Of a stretch of DNA of 64,000 nucleotides, positions 1 to 8,268 are shown piece by piece (positions within the stretch are counted from its first letter, which is position 1; each line of letters begins with the position of its first letter). Where the stretch lies: NCBI RefSeq assembly GCF_016908975.1, contig NZ_JAFBEX010000006.1:124001-188000 (forward strand), read 5' to 3'. The DNA is from Neobacillus cucumis (lineage in GTDB: Bacteria; Bacillota; Bacilli; Bacillales; Cytobacillaceae). A program made the position numbers and the translations under genes. A model generated the notes under the pieces. That model saw nothing but the letters and a program-made list of their open reading frames with translations. It searched no databases and had not been told where the DNA came from.

Positions 1-89
1 CTTAATTCATTATAGATAATGGAAGGATATCCATCGTTATCTAATAGTAAAGACTCAGGAAAACTATCTCCTATTACAGCAATATTCAA
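1..89 (-). CDS. N-terminal part of an exopolysaccharide-operon protein, truncated by the window edge
   Basis: A minus-strand frame opens with TTG at 87-89, preceded by an AGGGTGAT-like ribosome binding site, and stays open to the window edge. The 29 visible residues begin MNIAVIGDSFPESLLLDNDG. A hydrophobic beta-strand followed by a glycine-rich turn is compatible with the N-terminus of a GT-B glycosyltransferase, which would suit the operon, but there is too little sequence to assign a family. It follows the sugar-phosphate transferase in the same direction, with an intrinsic terminator in between. Confidence 0.5.
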   Translation of the reverse strand, partial: MNIAVIGDSFPESLLLDNDGYPSIIYNEL

Positions 90-154
90 ATATAATCACC
101 CTAAACAAGTAGTTAGCCTTACGCAAAAAATTATTTTCAGATTTAATATAAACT

Positions 155-211
155 TAAAAAGAAATATCTAATGAAAAACATAATTTCAATTAGTTTATTC
201 ATTAGATATTT
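155..211 (-). terminator. Intrinsic terminator downstream of the priming transferase
   Basis: Bases 198-211 and 162-175 are perfectly complementary (14 bp), followed on the minus strand by CTTTTT. The stem is nearly identical to that of the terminator at 1934-1998. It lies inside the exopolysaccharide operon, so read-through is probably needed to express the next gene. Confidence 0.8.
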
Positions 212-276
212 AAATACTATTTGTTTTATAAAATGTTACGATATGCAAACATAATTATTCAAGAAACTTTCTGAAA

Positions 277-966
277 TTAATAAGCATCTTTCGAGCCAAA
301 TAAAATCAACACCGTTTTTATGATAATTTTTAGATCAAAAGAGAACGAACGTTTTTGGATATATTCTAGGTCTAGTTCAACCATTTCCTTAAATCCAACG
401 CTATTCCTTGCTGTTGCTTGCCAGAGACCTGTACAACCAGGTGCTACCATTAGGCGCTGCTTATCATAAGTAGTGTATTCAGCAACTTCCCTTGGTAGAG
501 GAGGCCGAGGACCTACTAAGCTCATATCCCCTCTAAGCACATTGAACAGCTGCGGAAGTTCATCAATACTTGTTTTCCTTATAAACTTCCCTACTTTGGT
601 AATGCGGGGGTCATCTTTCATTTTAAACATGGCACCCGATACTTCGTTATACTTTAATAATTCTTGTAATTTTTCCTCCGCATTAGACACCATCGAACGA
701 AACTTATACATCCTAAATTCTTTCCCATTTAGACCAACTCGTTTTTGAAAGAAAAATACTTTTCCCTTGGGGTCTTCAAGCTTTATTAATATACCGATAA
801 CTAAAAATAGAAGACTAAGAATAATAAGTCCACATAAAGCCCCGATAATATCTATTATTCTCTTAGCTATTAAATACCTTTTTCGATTATTCACTTGAAC
901 TTTAGTAGTTTGATTATCTATATATGCTACATCTTGATTTGTAAAATCAGGCAACCTGGACACCAA
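277..966 (-). CDS. Undecaprenyl-phosphate sugar phosphotransferase (bacterial sugar transferase family)
   Basis: Polyisoprenyl-phosphate hexose-1-phosphate transferase of the short monotopic type, which would load the first sugar phosphate onto undecaprenyl phosphate on the inner membrane face. One hydrophobic segment (about residues 35-62) precedes the catalytic core. Diagnostic motifs are FFFQKRVGLNGKEF, KFRSM, DELPQLFNVLRGDMSLVGPRPPL and the late PGCTGLWQ. The length of 229 aa suits the EpsL/TuaA catalytic-only class. The first codon is TTG, and a GTG follows immediately; AGAGAAGG overlaps closely, so GTG at 961-963 is an equally good start. It is 10 bp downstream of gtaB in the same operon. 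The sugar specificity cannot be read from sequence. Confidence 0.9.
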   Translation of the reverse strand: MVSRLPDFTNQDVAYIDNQTTKVQVNNRKRYLIAKRIIDIIGALCGLIILSLLFLVIGILIKLEDPKGKVFFFQKRVGLNGKEFRMYKFRSMVSNAEEKLQELLKYNEVSGAMFKMKDDPRITKVGKFIRKTSIDELPQLFNVLRGDMSLVGPRPPLPREVAEYTTYDKQRLMVAPGCTGLWQATARNSVGFKEMVELDLEYIQKRSFSFDLKIIIKTVLILFGSKDAY

Positions 967-976
967 CCTTCTCTTT

Positions 977-1870
977 CTATAACTTTATTTTTTCCTTTTC
1001 AAAAGTAGAAACGAGATTTTTTAAATAATCAATCATATCATTGTGCAAGTCTTCATGTTGCAAGGCGAACTCAACAGTAGTTTTGACAAAGCCAAATTTT
1101 TCACCGACATCATATCTATTTCCTTCAAAATCATAAGCAAAAACTCTTTGAATTTGATTTAGTTTTTGGATGGCATCGGTTAATTGAATTTCACCACCAG
1201 CCCCTGTTTCTTGCTGTTCAAGGAACATAAAGATTTCTGGAGTTAATACATACCGTCCCATGATCGCTAGATTGGATGGGGCTGTACCTAATTTTGGCTT
1301 TTCTACAAAGTTATTAACTTGATACAATCTTCCATCCTGTGAAGCAGGATCAATAATTCCATATCGATGTGTCTCTTGATCAGGTACTGTTTGGACACCA
1401 ATCACAGATGAGTAGGTCTCTTCATACTGATTTATTAATTGACGTAAGCACGGTGTCTCGCCTTGAACAATATCATCCCCTAAAAGAACGGCAAAAGGCT
1501 CATTCCCAATAAAGTTTCTTGCACACCAAACAGCATGACCAAGCCCTTTAGGTTCCTTCTGACGAATGTAATGGATATCTGCTAGATTAGTAGCAAATTG
1601 CACCTTTTCTAATAAATCGAATTTTTTCTTTCCGATGAGGTTTTCTTCTAATTCCATCGCCATATCAAAGTGATCTTCAATGGCACGTTTTCCTTTACCG
1701 GTTACAATAATGATATCTTCAATTCCAGATGCTACAGCCTCTTCAACTATGTATTGGATCGTAGGCTTATCAACAATAGGTAACATTTCCTTTGGCATTG
1801 CCTTCGTTGCTGGTAAAAATCTAGTTCCAAGACCAGCTGCCGGAATAATAGCTTTTCTAACTTTTTTCAA
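977..1870 (-). CDS. gtaB: UTP-glucose-1-phosphate uridylyltransferase
   Basis: Makes UDP-glucose from UTP and glucose-1-phosphate for exopolysaccharide, teichoic acid glucosylation and glycolipids. The protein aligns throughout with Bacillus Gta[21 protein letters not shown] at the N-terminus is the nucleotide-binding loop, followed by [20 protein letters not shown] and VEKP motifs. I chose the TTG at 1868-1870: it has GGGGGT 7 nt upstream and reproduces the usual MKKVRKA start, giving 297 aa. The longer ATG form would place the ribosome binding site inside the gene. It sits between the RNA element and the priming transferase, with a terminator just upstream that must be read through. Confidence 0.95.
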   Translation of the reverse strand: MKKVRKAIIPAAGLGTRFLPATKAMPKEMLPIVDKPTIQYIVEEAVASGIEDIIIVTGKGKRAIEDHFDMAMELEENLIGKKKFDLLEKVQFATNLADIHYIRQKEPKGLGHAVWCARNFIGNEPFAVLLGDDIVQGETPCLRQLINQYEETYSSVIGVQTVPDQETHRYGIIDPASQDGRLYQVNNFVEKPKLGTAPSNLAIMGRYVLTPEIFMFLEQQETGAGGEIQLTDAIQKLNQIQRVFAYDFEGNRYDVGEKFGFVKTTVEFALQHEDLHNDMIDYLKNLVSTFEKEKIKL

Positions 1871-1933
1871 CTCATTTACCCCCATTTATTCTTTGTATAT
1901 TAAAAAACTCTTCCCCCCGCTAAAGTACTAGAG

Positions 1934-1998
1934 CAAAAAAATAAATACCTAATGGAATTGCAAGCGGATTCAGGCTTATTCTTTCATTAGATATTTAT
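1934..1998 (-). terminator. Intrinsic terminator between the EAR-like RNA and gtaB
   Basis: Bases 1985-1998 pair with 1941-1954 (14 bp with one G-U), with a 30-nt loop and a run of seven T on the minus strand. It follows the structured RNA at 2012-2150 and precedes gtaB, the position expected for a terminator that a processive antitermination RNA overcomes. Confidence 0.8.
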
Positions 1999-2011
1999 TA
2001 GTTATTATTTT

Positions 2012-2150
2012 AAAATGGGCATCTAACCCGTCCTCACATCAACCTAATGACGACAAGCGTCTAAGGTCATCTTTTTTGACCCACAGTATGACCGAGTGCC
2101 CCCATTGATAACGGACAGGGAAGCCTCACCGTTCAGGTTCGAAACCTGAA
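2012..2150 (-). ncRNA. Structured leader RNA, probable EAR (eps-associated/epsC) processive antitermination element
   Basis: Right after the phosphatase stop codon the minus strand shows nested helices: a hairpin at 2132-2150 (TTCAGGTT/AACCTGAA), AACGG with CCGTT, a closing GGGCA/TGCCC helix (2097-2101 with 2017-2021), a GGTCAT/ATGACC hairpin (2088-2093 with 2065-2070) and a GACG/CGTC hairpin (2058-2061 with 2049-2052). EAR RNAs in Bacillales lie inside exopolysaccharide operons between the kinase-side genes and the sugar genes and let RNA polymerase ignore downstream terminators. Position, size and the two strong terminators downstream fit this. The family identity is inferred from context and not from a covariance search. 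Confidence 0.65.
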
Positions 2151-2158
2151 TAAAGATG

Positions 2159-2923
2159 TTAAAAAATCTTAAAGAACTTCTTCTTTTTAATTTTTTCCGG
2201 TACCTCTTTATAAACATTGTTTCCTTTCAGTACAAGCGCTGCATTATCATCAAACATATAAACTATATCATTACCGTATTTTTCATAAATGAGGTCAAAT
2301 GCCTCCCTTAGTTTAAATGTACGGTTATGGATATTGTGAGCATCCGAGGCAATAAAATGTGTTAAATTTGCTTCAATTAGCTGCACAGAGAAGTTCTTAA
2401 TCTTTTTACCAAAGTCCCCACAAATGCTGCTAGCCGTTACCTGTGTTAAGGCTCCGTTTTGCACAAGCTTATAAAGGAGGTCAGGCTGTTCGATAATTTC
2501 TTGGTTCCGCTCCGGATGAACGATGATCGGAACTAGACCTTTTACTTGCAGATCATAAAACAACTTCTCCGTGTATCTCGGGACATGACTGGAGGAGAAT
2601 TCAACCAGTACATAGGGACTGCCATTTACCGGTTGAATCTCTCCCCTCATGTAGTCATCTACCATTTCTCCATAAATTCGGGTTTCTTGACCAGGGAGGA
2701 TGGTTAAATCAATCTTTTCATCCCGCAATACTTGGTTTAGTTCTTTAACATTTTGTAAGATTCGTTGTTTTGGATTTTCGTAATGATTATTTAAATGATG
2801 GGGGGTTGCTACGATGGTCCGGATTCCTTGCTCGACAGCTCTTCGCGCCATTAATATACTTTCCGACACATCTTTTGCTCCATCATCAACACCGGGCAAT
2901 ATGTGACAATGCAAATCAATCAT
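2159..2923 (-). CDS. Tyrosine-protein phosphatase, PHP family (CpsB/YwqE type)
   Basis: Metal-dependent phosphatase that removes phosphate from the C-terminal tyrosine cluster of the partner BY-kinase, controlling polymer assembly. The PHP signature MIDLHCHILPGVDDGA is at the very start. Further metal-binding motifs follow: VATPHHLNNHY, EFSSSHVPRY, IVHPERN and the late SDAHN. The length of 254 aa is usual for the family. It is 86 bp downstream of the kinase. The structured RNA begins immediately after its stop codon, so this gene closes the promoter-proximal regulatory part of the operon. Confidence 0.93.
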   Translation of the reverse strand: MIDLHCHILPGVDDGAKDVSESILMARRAVEQGIRTIVATPHHLNNHYENPKQRILQNVKELNQVLRDEKIDLTILPGQETRIYGEMVDDYMRGEIQPVNGSPYVLVEFSSSHVPRYTEKLFYDLQVKGLVPIIVHPERNQEIIEQPDLLYKLVQNGALTQVTASSICGDFGKKIKNFSVQLIEANLTHFIASDAHNIHNRTFKLREAFDLIYEKYGNDIVYMFDDNAALVLKGNNVYKEVPEKIKKKKFFKIF

Positions 2924-3009
2924 AAGTCACACTCATTTCTACTAAATTCTTACTATCTCATACTAGCACCGTCGAAAGTCCTGGTAAAGGGACGAATTTT
3001 GTCGAATGG

Positions 3010-3726
3010 TTATTTTGTACCATAAGTCCCATAGTAATAGTAATAATCATTATTCTTGATTTCTTTATGGTTTAGCACGACACCTAGAAGCTTGCTTTGT
3101 GCGTTCTGTAGCAATTCTTTACTCTTTTTCGCTTGATCGATTTCCGTCTTTTCACTATAAACTACTAAGACCGAACCATCACACTGATTTGCAATGATTT
3201 GCGGATCAGCTACAGCCAATAATGGCGGTGTATCAAAAATGACATAGTCAAACATTTCTTTTGCATCCATAATAAACTGTTCCATTGATTTGGAACTTAG
3301 TAATTCGGCTGGGTTAGGCGGGATTGGACCACTCGTTAAGATAAACAAGTCATCTTCCTGTGATTTCAATACGGCTTTTTCAAGAGTGGTTTGTTTTGTC
3401 AAAACGGTTGTAAAACCATAGATGTTGTTGACTTGGAATGTATGGTGAACCGTTGGCTTACGTAAGTCAGCATCCACCAATAATACCTTCTTACCAAGCT
3501 GCGAAAACGTCACAGCTAGATTTGCAGCAGTAGTTGATTTCCCCTCTCCCGGACCAGCAGATGTAACCATCATCGTTCTCATTTCTCCATCAATGGAAGA
3601 ATACTGAATATTAGTACGGATGGTACGGTATTGTTCCGAAATAGCGTTCTTCGGGGCTACCGCCGTTATTAATTTTCTACTTGAACTGGTTTGCGTCTTT
3701 TTCTTCTTAAGAGCCAAGTGTCTCAC
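3010..3726 (-). CDS. Bacterial tyrosine kinase, capsular/exopolysaccharide type (CapB/YwqD/EpsB class)
   Basis: Cytoplasmic BY-kinase that autophosphorylates and drives polysaccharide chain assembly together with the membrane activator encoded next to it. Walker A is TSAGPGEGKSTTAANLAV (about residues 55-72), Walker A' is VLLVDADLRKP and Walker B is YVIFDTPPLL. The C-terminus ends in a tyrosine cluster, five Y in a row followed by GTYGTK, the autophosphorylation tail. The start codon overlaps the end of the activator gene by 20 bp, which indicates translational coupling. Confidence 0.95.
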   Translation of the reverse strand: MRHLALKKKKTQTSSSRKLITAVAPKNAISEQYRTIRTNIQYSSIDGEMRTMMVTSAGPGEGKSTTAANLAVTFSQLGKKVLLVDADLRKPTVHHTFQVNNIYGFTTVLTKQTTLEKAVLKSQEDDLFILTSGPIPPNPAELLSSKSMEQFIMDAKEMFDYVIFDTPPLLAVADPQIIANQCDGSVLVVYSEKTEIDQAKKSKELLQNAQSKLLGVVLNHKEIKNNDYYYYYGTYGTK

Positions 3727-4456
3727 CTCTTACCGTTGATTTTTTTGTATCTCTGCGCATTTTTAATTCTTCGATTTTTTCATCATCAATGGTTGTAATC
3801 ACACCTAAGATAGGAAGCTCTAATATCTTTTCAATATCTTGTTCGTTTTTAATGGTGTTATTTAAGTACTCAAGTAAGAAAGCTAGGCCGACGCCCACCA
3901 TTAAACCAACAACCATCGCAATCACTATGTTTAATAATGGTCGAGGTTTAATTGGAGATGGATTTTCAGATACATCTGCTTTTGCAAGAATGCTGACATT
4001 ATCCACTTTCATAATTTTCGTGATTTGACGTTTAAATACTTCCGCTGTTTTATTGGCAATTTGAGCAGCCACTTTTGGATCTGGGTCCTGAGCAGACAGG
4101 TTAACTACCTGGGAGTTATTTTCACTAGCTACAGTAAGCTTCTCTTTTAACTGAGTAGCAGTCATATTTAAATCGAGTTCTTTCGAAACGATATCTAAAA
4201 TGGCTGGACTTGTGATGATGACATTATAGGTATTGACTAATTGAAGGTTTGTTTGTACTTCATTGTAGTTGTATAATGCTTGATCACTTTTTGTTTGATT
4301 CACAAGAATTTGTGTTGACGCTTGGTAAATCGGGGTTAAGAAAAAGTAGCTGATGATTCCGCTAGCTAATGCAGCGATGATTGTTAGCGACACGATTAAC
4401 CGTAATCGTTTTTTCAGTGTCCCCAAAAGTTCTTTTAAACTAATCGTCTCTTCCAT
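3707..4456 (-). CDS. Wzz-type chain-length/kinase activator membrane protein (CapA/YwqC/EpsA class)
   Basis: Membrane adaptor that stimulates the BY-kinase and sets polymer chain length. It has two membrane segments, near residues 18-38 and 172-195, enclosing an extracytoplasmic Wzz domain, with a cytoplasmic C-terminal tail. The proline-rich PSPIKPRPLLN motif before the second helix is typical of the family. AGGAGG lies directly upstream of the ATG. It is the first gene of the operon, and an extended -10 promoter is visible about 40 bp upstream. Confidence 0.93.
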   Translation of the reverse strand: MEETISLKELLGTLKKRLRLIVSLTIIAALASGIISYFFLTPIYQASTQILVNQTKSDQALYNYNEVQTNLQLVNTYNVIITSPAILDIVSKELDLNMTATQLKEKLTVASENNSQVVNLSAQDPDPKVAAQIANKTAEVFKRQITKIMKVDNVSILAKADVSENPSPIKPRPLLNIVIAMVVGLMVGVGLAFLLEYLNNTIKNEQDIEKILELPILGVITTIDDEKIEELKMRRDTKKSTVRGETLGS

Positions 4457-4493
4457 TTTGTCCTCCTAAAATGCAAAAATAAAAACAAAAAGA

Positions 4494-4502
4494 ATTATAA
4501 CA
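4494..4502 (-). promoter_or_regulatory. Extended -10 promoter of the exopolysaccharide operon
   Basis: On the minus strand the sequence reads TGTTATAAT, an extended -10 (TGnTATAAT). No good -35 is present at the usual distance, as expected for extended -10 promoters. The predicted untranslated leader is short, about 30 nt. Confidence 0.6.
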
Positions 4503-4505
4503 TAA

Positions 4506-4534
4506 TTTGTCGTAATTTTTCATAATTTGACAAA
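4506..4534. promoter_or_regulatory. Inverted repeat overlapping the exopolysaccharide promoter
   Basis: TTTGTC at 4506-4511 and GACAAA at 4529-4534 are perfect inverted arms around an AT-rich centre with further partial symmetry (TAATTT/AATTAT). It occupies the -35 region of the promoter, so it could be an operator. No regulator can be named. Confidence 0.4.
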
Positions 4535-4889
4535 TTTATCACACACTCTTTTTATAAACTTAACAAATGTTTTACACTTTATCTATTAAACAATGAATTG
4601 AAAGAAAATGGAAGAGGGAAATTATATATGGATTTAATTCCCATGGTCTTACTAGATAATTTTTGAATTAGCGAAAACGGAGACTACCTTCGAAGTTTGG
4701 AAGATTTTCCATAAAATAAAATTATAGGGTTATTATACTTTTAATAATAACGGATGAATTTGTTTCTATGGCTTTTTCCCATGTAATCACTTACATAATT
4801 TAATTACATATATAATAGTAGAAACTCGGATAAGGGGTATTAAAATACGCTGCCAGAGATGCCCCAGCAACCCAATTCATTTAATATTA
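4535..4889. other. Intergenic sequence without a recognisable gene
   Basis: An AT-rich stretch between the exopolysaccharide promoter and gene remnants. I see no credible open frame, RNA gene or clear terminator in it. Confidence 0.5.
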
Positions 4890-5010
4890 TTAGATAACTA
4901 ATTGTCTTAAATCTGCATCTAAATCTTTAATCTACTTTTCCAATGTGGTTTCGATTTCATTAACACCTTTGTCATATAAGTTTTTCACAATCTGCTAAAG
5001 ATCAGCCACG
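4890..5010 (-). pseudogene. Remnant of a small protein gene, copy 1
   Basis: Reading the minus strand gives ADL, a stop, then QIVKNLYDKGVNEIETTLEK, another stop, then IKDLDADLRQLVI and a terminal stop. Two in-frame stops show decay. A second decayed copy of the same gene is at 13695-13805. The predicted intact protein would be mostly helical; I do not recognise the family. Confidence 0.55.
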
Positions 5011-5054
5011 TTTTACAATGTTCAAATCTTATAAAATGTTAAGTCTCATATTTG

Positions 5055-5610
5055 TCATTGTTTCATTTTTCGATTATGTTTTCGATAGATTTTTTGTTCT
5101 AATAAATTCCCAATCACCCCAAGTATAAGCCCAAACAATATCCCATTAAACACCGGATAATCCAATAAAGAAATGATTTTGATTAGGTTGCTATCATGTC
5201 AGAATAAGCCGAAGTCCATGCCAACGACAAGCCCGATAAAGAACCCGGAAAGATAGGTTCGTTTTTCAACATTCTTTCCTTCAAGTTTGTTGTTATTGAC
5301 TTTAGCCGAATTGAAAGCCTGCCAGATAGCAAAGCCGTAAATCGACGGGTAGAAAAGCCCCCAGCTTTAGTTCACCGACTGATGGGCAAGCTGGAAATCC
5401 CCATTAAAGGTATTAACTAGAACGAGATTAAGGTGAGACTTCAAGTTTATGATAAATTCTAACATCAATAACACAATACCGATAAAATAATACCTATTAT
5501 AGAATTGTCCAAAACCTGGAAGGACAACCGACCAAAACAACGTTATTTCATATGTATTTGTTAGTAAGGCAGTTGGATTAGGAAATCGAGAGCGAATGTG
5601 TAAGTTTATT
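5055..5610 (-). pseudogene. Decayed multi-pass membrane protein gene
   Basis: One continuous minus-strand frame encodes a protein-like sequence containing IRSRFPNPTALLTNTYEITL, FWSVVLPGFGQFYNRYYFIG, SWGLFYPSIYGFAIWQAFNS and FNGILFGLILGVIGNLLEQK, ending KMKQ. It is interrupted by two stops (after HQSVN and after MDFGLF, the latter a TGA where W is likely). It has no start codon, since the upstream end merges with a repeat shared with 6528. The layout resembles a Bacillus membrane protein of unknown function with a LPGFGQ motif. Confidence 0.65.
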
Positions 5611-5810
5611 GACAGACCCTTTCAGTTTAGCACCTGTTTTTTGTCTTTTAATTGGATTTTAACTTGATAAGCCGAGTGGGTTGGGTGTAAATTTGTAAAA
5701 TATCAGCGGTTTTTTGAGATTTATCGGCACTTTGCGGGAGTTTATCCGCACTTTTAACTGATTTATCAGCGGAGACTAATCATTTATCAGCGCTTTTACT
5801 GTTTCTCTAT
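5611..5810. repeat. Duplicated upstream block, copy 1, containing a 21-bp periodic array
   Basis: This block matches 6528-6712 along its length (both start GACAG..CC, share TTTTTGTCTTTTAA and GGGTGTAAATT). Inside it, TATC followed by a GC-rich core recurs at 5701, 5722, 5743, 5764 and 5785, exactly 21 bp apart, in the form TTATC[AGC]GC. Together with the following gene it forms one unit of a tandem duplication. Confidence 0.75.
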
Positions 5811-5907
5811 TAAAAACCAATTAGCTGTTTAAATAAAAGCTTCATAGGTTTGCACGTTTTACTATTCTCCCTAAAGTTCCGGGGACGCTGTGAAGGAGAC
5901 CATCATC

Positions 5908-6468
5908 TTGAACAAAATCTTTAAATATATTATCTTGTGTATATTTTGCCTTTATCTATTGTTTTTTATTAAAAATATCTTCTTTTCAGTAGACCAGAAG
6001 CCTATTAAATCTGATGTCATCATTGTTCTCAGTGGAGATTTAGGGCGGTTAGAAAAGGCCTATGATTTGTATAAGTCTGGGTATGCAAATTATATCATTC
6101 TCTCCAATTCCAATTCTAAGGTATTTCAAGATGAACAGGCAGCATTGGGGATACCTGATAATGGTCAGTTTATAGATGAGCCATATGCTACCAGTACCTA
6201 CACCAATGCCAAGTACACTCTTGCATTGATGGAAAAGTACCATTTTAAATCAGCAATCGTGGTATCATCCAATTATCATATGGATCGAGTCAAATTAGCC
6301 TATGATCGAGCGCTAGGCAATAAAGATGTAAAATTGACCTATGTTGCCTCTAAAGGATCTTCGATTGACAGTGCCCACTTTATAAACAGACGAATGACAT
6401 TGAGATTGGAAGAACCGATTAAATATATTGGTTATCTATTGGGTTTGTATAGGTGGCTTGATTTATAG
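5908..6468 (+). CDS. YdcF-like DUF218 membrane-anchored protein, copy 1
   Basis: DUF218/YdcF family proteins are membrane-anchored and often found near envelope genes; their biochemical role is poorly defined. There is one N-terminal membrane helix (about residues 4-22), then the domain with SDVIIVLSGD, GRLEKAYDLYKSGYA, STYTNAKYTLALMEKY and VSSNYHMDRV. The start is TTG at 5908 because AAGGAG lies 9 nt upstream; the longer GTG frame begins inside the ribosome binding site. It gives 186 aa. The gene at 6798 is a close paralogue, and the two share upstream sequence as well. Confidence 0.8.
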   Translation: MNKIFKYIILCIFCLYLLFFIKNIFFSVDQKPIKSDVIIVLSGDLGRLEKAYDLYKSGYANYIILSNSNSKVFQDEQAALGIPDNGQFIDEPYATSTYTNAKYTLALMEKYHFKSAIVVSSNYHMDRVKLAYDRALGNKDVKLTYVASKGSSIDSAHFINRRMTLRLEEPIKYIGYLLGLYRWLDL

Positions 6469-6527
6469 GTGGATTCATATCTACGAGATCGATATGCAAA
6501 AATAGCTTTAAATATGTAAATTTTTTG

Positions 6528-6712
6528 ACAGGTCCTTGCAGTTTGGGACCTGTTTTTGTCTTTTAAGAAGATTTTAATTTGATAAGCAGGGTGAGTTGGG
6601 TGTAAATTGATTAATTATCAGCGGTTTTTTGGAAGATATCGGCGATTTTTTTATTTTATCGGCGAAAATAAGTCATTTATCAGCGTTTTTTAAGATTTAT
6701 CAGCGGTTTTAT
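6528..6712. repeat. Duplicated upstream block, copy 2, with 20/21-bp periodic array
   Basis: Counterpart of 5611-5810. TATC cores recur at 6616, 6637, 6657, 6678 and 6698, each followed by AGCG or GGCG. The near-perfect GACAGGTCC/GGACCTGTTTTTGTC hairpin at its start could also act as terminator of the preceding gene. Confidence 0.75.
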
Positions 6713-6797
6713 AATGCCTAATAAAATTAGTTTGATAGATAAACTTCTCATTGGCACCCGTTCTACTAAACATCCGGAAACGGCGCGAAAGGAATCA

Positions 6798-7382
6798 ATG
6801 CCCTTGAAACTAATGCTTCCTATTTTGATGAGATTTAGATTTATTTCCTTAGGTATCTTTTGCCTTTATGTCTTTTATTTTATTAAAAGCAACTTCTTTT
6901 CAGTAAACCAGAAGCCTGTTAAATCGGATGTCATCATCGTCCTTAGCGGCGAAACGGGACGTTTGGAAACCGCCTATGATTTATACAAGTCTGGGTATGC
7001 AGACACGATTATGCTATCAAACTCCAATTCCAGACTATTTAAATATGAAATAAAAAAATTGAAGATTCCTGACAGCGTTCATTTTATCGATGAGCCGAAT
7101 GCCACCAGCACCTATACAAATGCAAAATATACACTTGCATTGATGGAAAAATACCATTTTAAATCAGCCATCGTGGTATCATCCAATTACCATATGGACC
7201 GTGTTCGTTTAACCTATAAACGAGCACTCAACAAACAAAAACTGAAACTGGTCTATGTTGCTTCGTATGGATCATCGATGAGCAGTCCTAGTATTCTAAA
7301 AACAAGAATGAAACTGGAATTTGAAGAACCGATTAAATATTTAGGATATTTATTACTTTTATATCATTGGATTGATTTATAA
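6798..7382 (+). CDS. YdcF-like DUF218 membrane-anchored protein, copy 2
   Basis: Paralogue of the 5908 gene, with the same membrane anchor and the same core (SDVIIVLSGE, YDLYKSGYAD, STYTNAKYTLALMEKYHFKS, SSNYHMDRV). ATG at 6798 is preferred because AAAGG precedes it by 5 nt. The upstream ATG at 6714 has no ribosome binding site and would add 28 residues absent from the paralogue. The protein is 194 aa and is followed by a strong bidirectional terminator. Confidence 0.8.
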   Translation: MPLKLMLPILMRFRFISLGIFCLYVFYFIKSNFFSVNQKPVKSDVIIVLSGETGRLETAYDLYKSGYADTIMLSNSNSRLFKYEIKKLKIPDSVHFIDEPNATSTYTNAKYTLALMEKYHFKSAIVVSSNYHMDRVRLTYKRALNKQKLKLVYVASYGSSMSSPSILKTRMKLEFEEPIKYLGYLLLLYHWIDL

Positions 7383-7387
7383 TATAC

Positions 7388-7425
7388 AAAAAGACTTCTA
7401 CGGAAAATCGTTAGAAGTCTTTTTT
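7388..7425. terminator. Bidirectional terminator between convergent genes
   Basis: AAAAGACTTCTA and TAGAAGTCTTTT form a perfect stem with T-runs on both strands. It serves the YdcF-like gene and the amidase gene. Confidence 0.85.
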
Positions 7426-7428
7426 AAC

Positions 7429-8268
7429 TTATTGTTTAGTATATTCGTCAATCCCATCCGAAACTTCCATCATTAATTTCTGTAAGTAGTCTCCGTTCGA
7501 TAGGTTTTGATCCTCTTTCGGATTGGTCATAAAGCCCATTTCAATTAGAATCGCCGGCACCTTGGCCCAATTGAGTCCTGACATATCATCCCGATACGAG
7601 ATGCCATTCACCTTTGTCTCCCCTGACCCCTTCACCGCTGCTAAAATCGATTCCCCCGCCTGCAAACTATCCTGGTAAATCGCCTGAGTGTAAGGATTTT
7701 TACTAGATGTTGTTAAAATTGAAAATCCGGAGGTATTCCGATTCGTTGAACCATCGGCGTGAATCCGAATAAACAAGTCCGCGTGGTGCTGATTGGCGAT
7801 TTCCGCTCTCTGGATATTACTTAAATTGACATCGTGTGTGGTTCTTGTGTAGACCACTTCATAGCCTCTTTGTTTCAGGATCTTACCGAGTATCAAGGAG
7901 GCTTCCAGATTCAGAATGTACTCCGGTTTCCCAGTAGAGAGCCCTGTCGTTCCACCGGTTACCTTTATTTTTTCAGTCCTCGCACCAGGTCCAACCGGTT
8001 CTGTTGCTAAATCCGCTTTCCGCTGATGCCCTGGGTCAATACATACCACAAATGATTTTTTCGCAGGCTGTGACTTGGGCTGAGGCTGCTCCGTCACAGG
8101 AGTGGGCTTCTTTTCTGCCGTATTCTTGGTTTGTCCACCCTGCTCTGTTTTTTTAACAATAGGTTGTTCCTTTGGCGCTTCTTGTTTGTTATTTATATAA
8201 AAAACTAGCAAGCTGACAAACAACACACCCAAGCCTACTAAGATGAAGAATAGTTTCTTAGATGTCAA
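7429..8268 (-). CDS. Membrane-anchored N-acetylmuramoyl-L-alanine amidase (Amidase_3)
   Basis: Zinc amidase that cleaves the bond between muramic acid and L-alanine in peptidoglycan. An N-terminal helix (about residues 6-25) anchors or exports it, then a K/P/Q-rich linker leads to the catalytic domain from about residue 73. Metal ligands and catalytic residues are visible: CIDPGHQ, LNLEASL, IRIHADGS and the catalytic IEMGFM. TTG start, overlapping the stop of the upstream gene by TTGA, so the two are translationally coupled. A fragment of a second copy of its C-terminus survives at 13584-13650. Confidence 0.92.
   Translation of the reverse strand: MTSKKLFFILVGLGVLFVSLLVFYINNKQEAPKEQPIVKKTEQGGQTKNTAEKKPTPVTEQPQPKSQPAKKSFVVCIDPGHQRKADLATEPVGPGARTEKIKVTGGTTGLSTGKPEYILNLEASLILGKILKQRGYEVVYTRTTHDVNLSNIQRAEIANQHHADLFIRIHADGSTNRNTSGFSILTTSSKNPYTQAIYQDSLQAGESILAAVKGSGETKVNGISYRDDMSGLNWAKVPAILIEMGFMTNPKEDQNLSNGDYLQKLMMEVSDGIDEYTKQ

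Noticed and set aside
2132-2150. T-arm-like hairpin with TTCGAA loop suggesting a tRNA
   Set aside because: No acceptor, D or anticodon stems fit around it; the surrounding helices belong to the EAR-like RNA.
5698-5810. 21-bp repeats considered as a CRISPR or coding heptad repeat
   Set aside because: Cores are only about 8 bp and the open frame is broken by stops; periodic DNA motif is the better reading.
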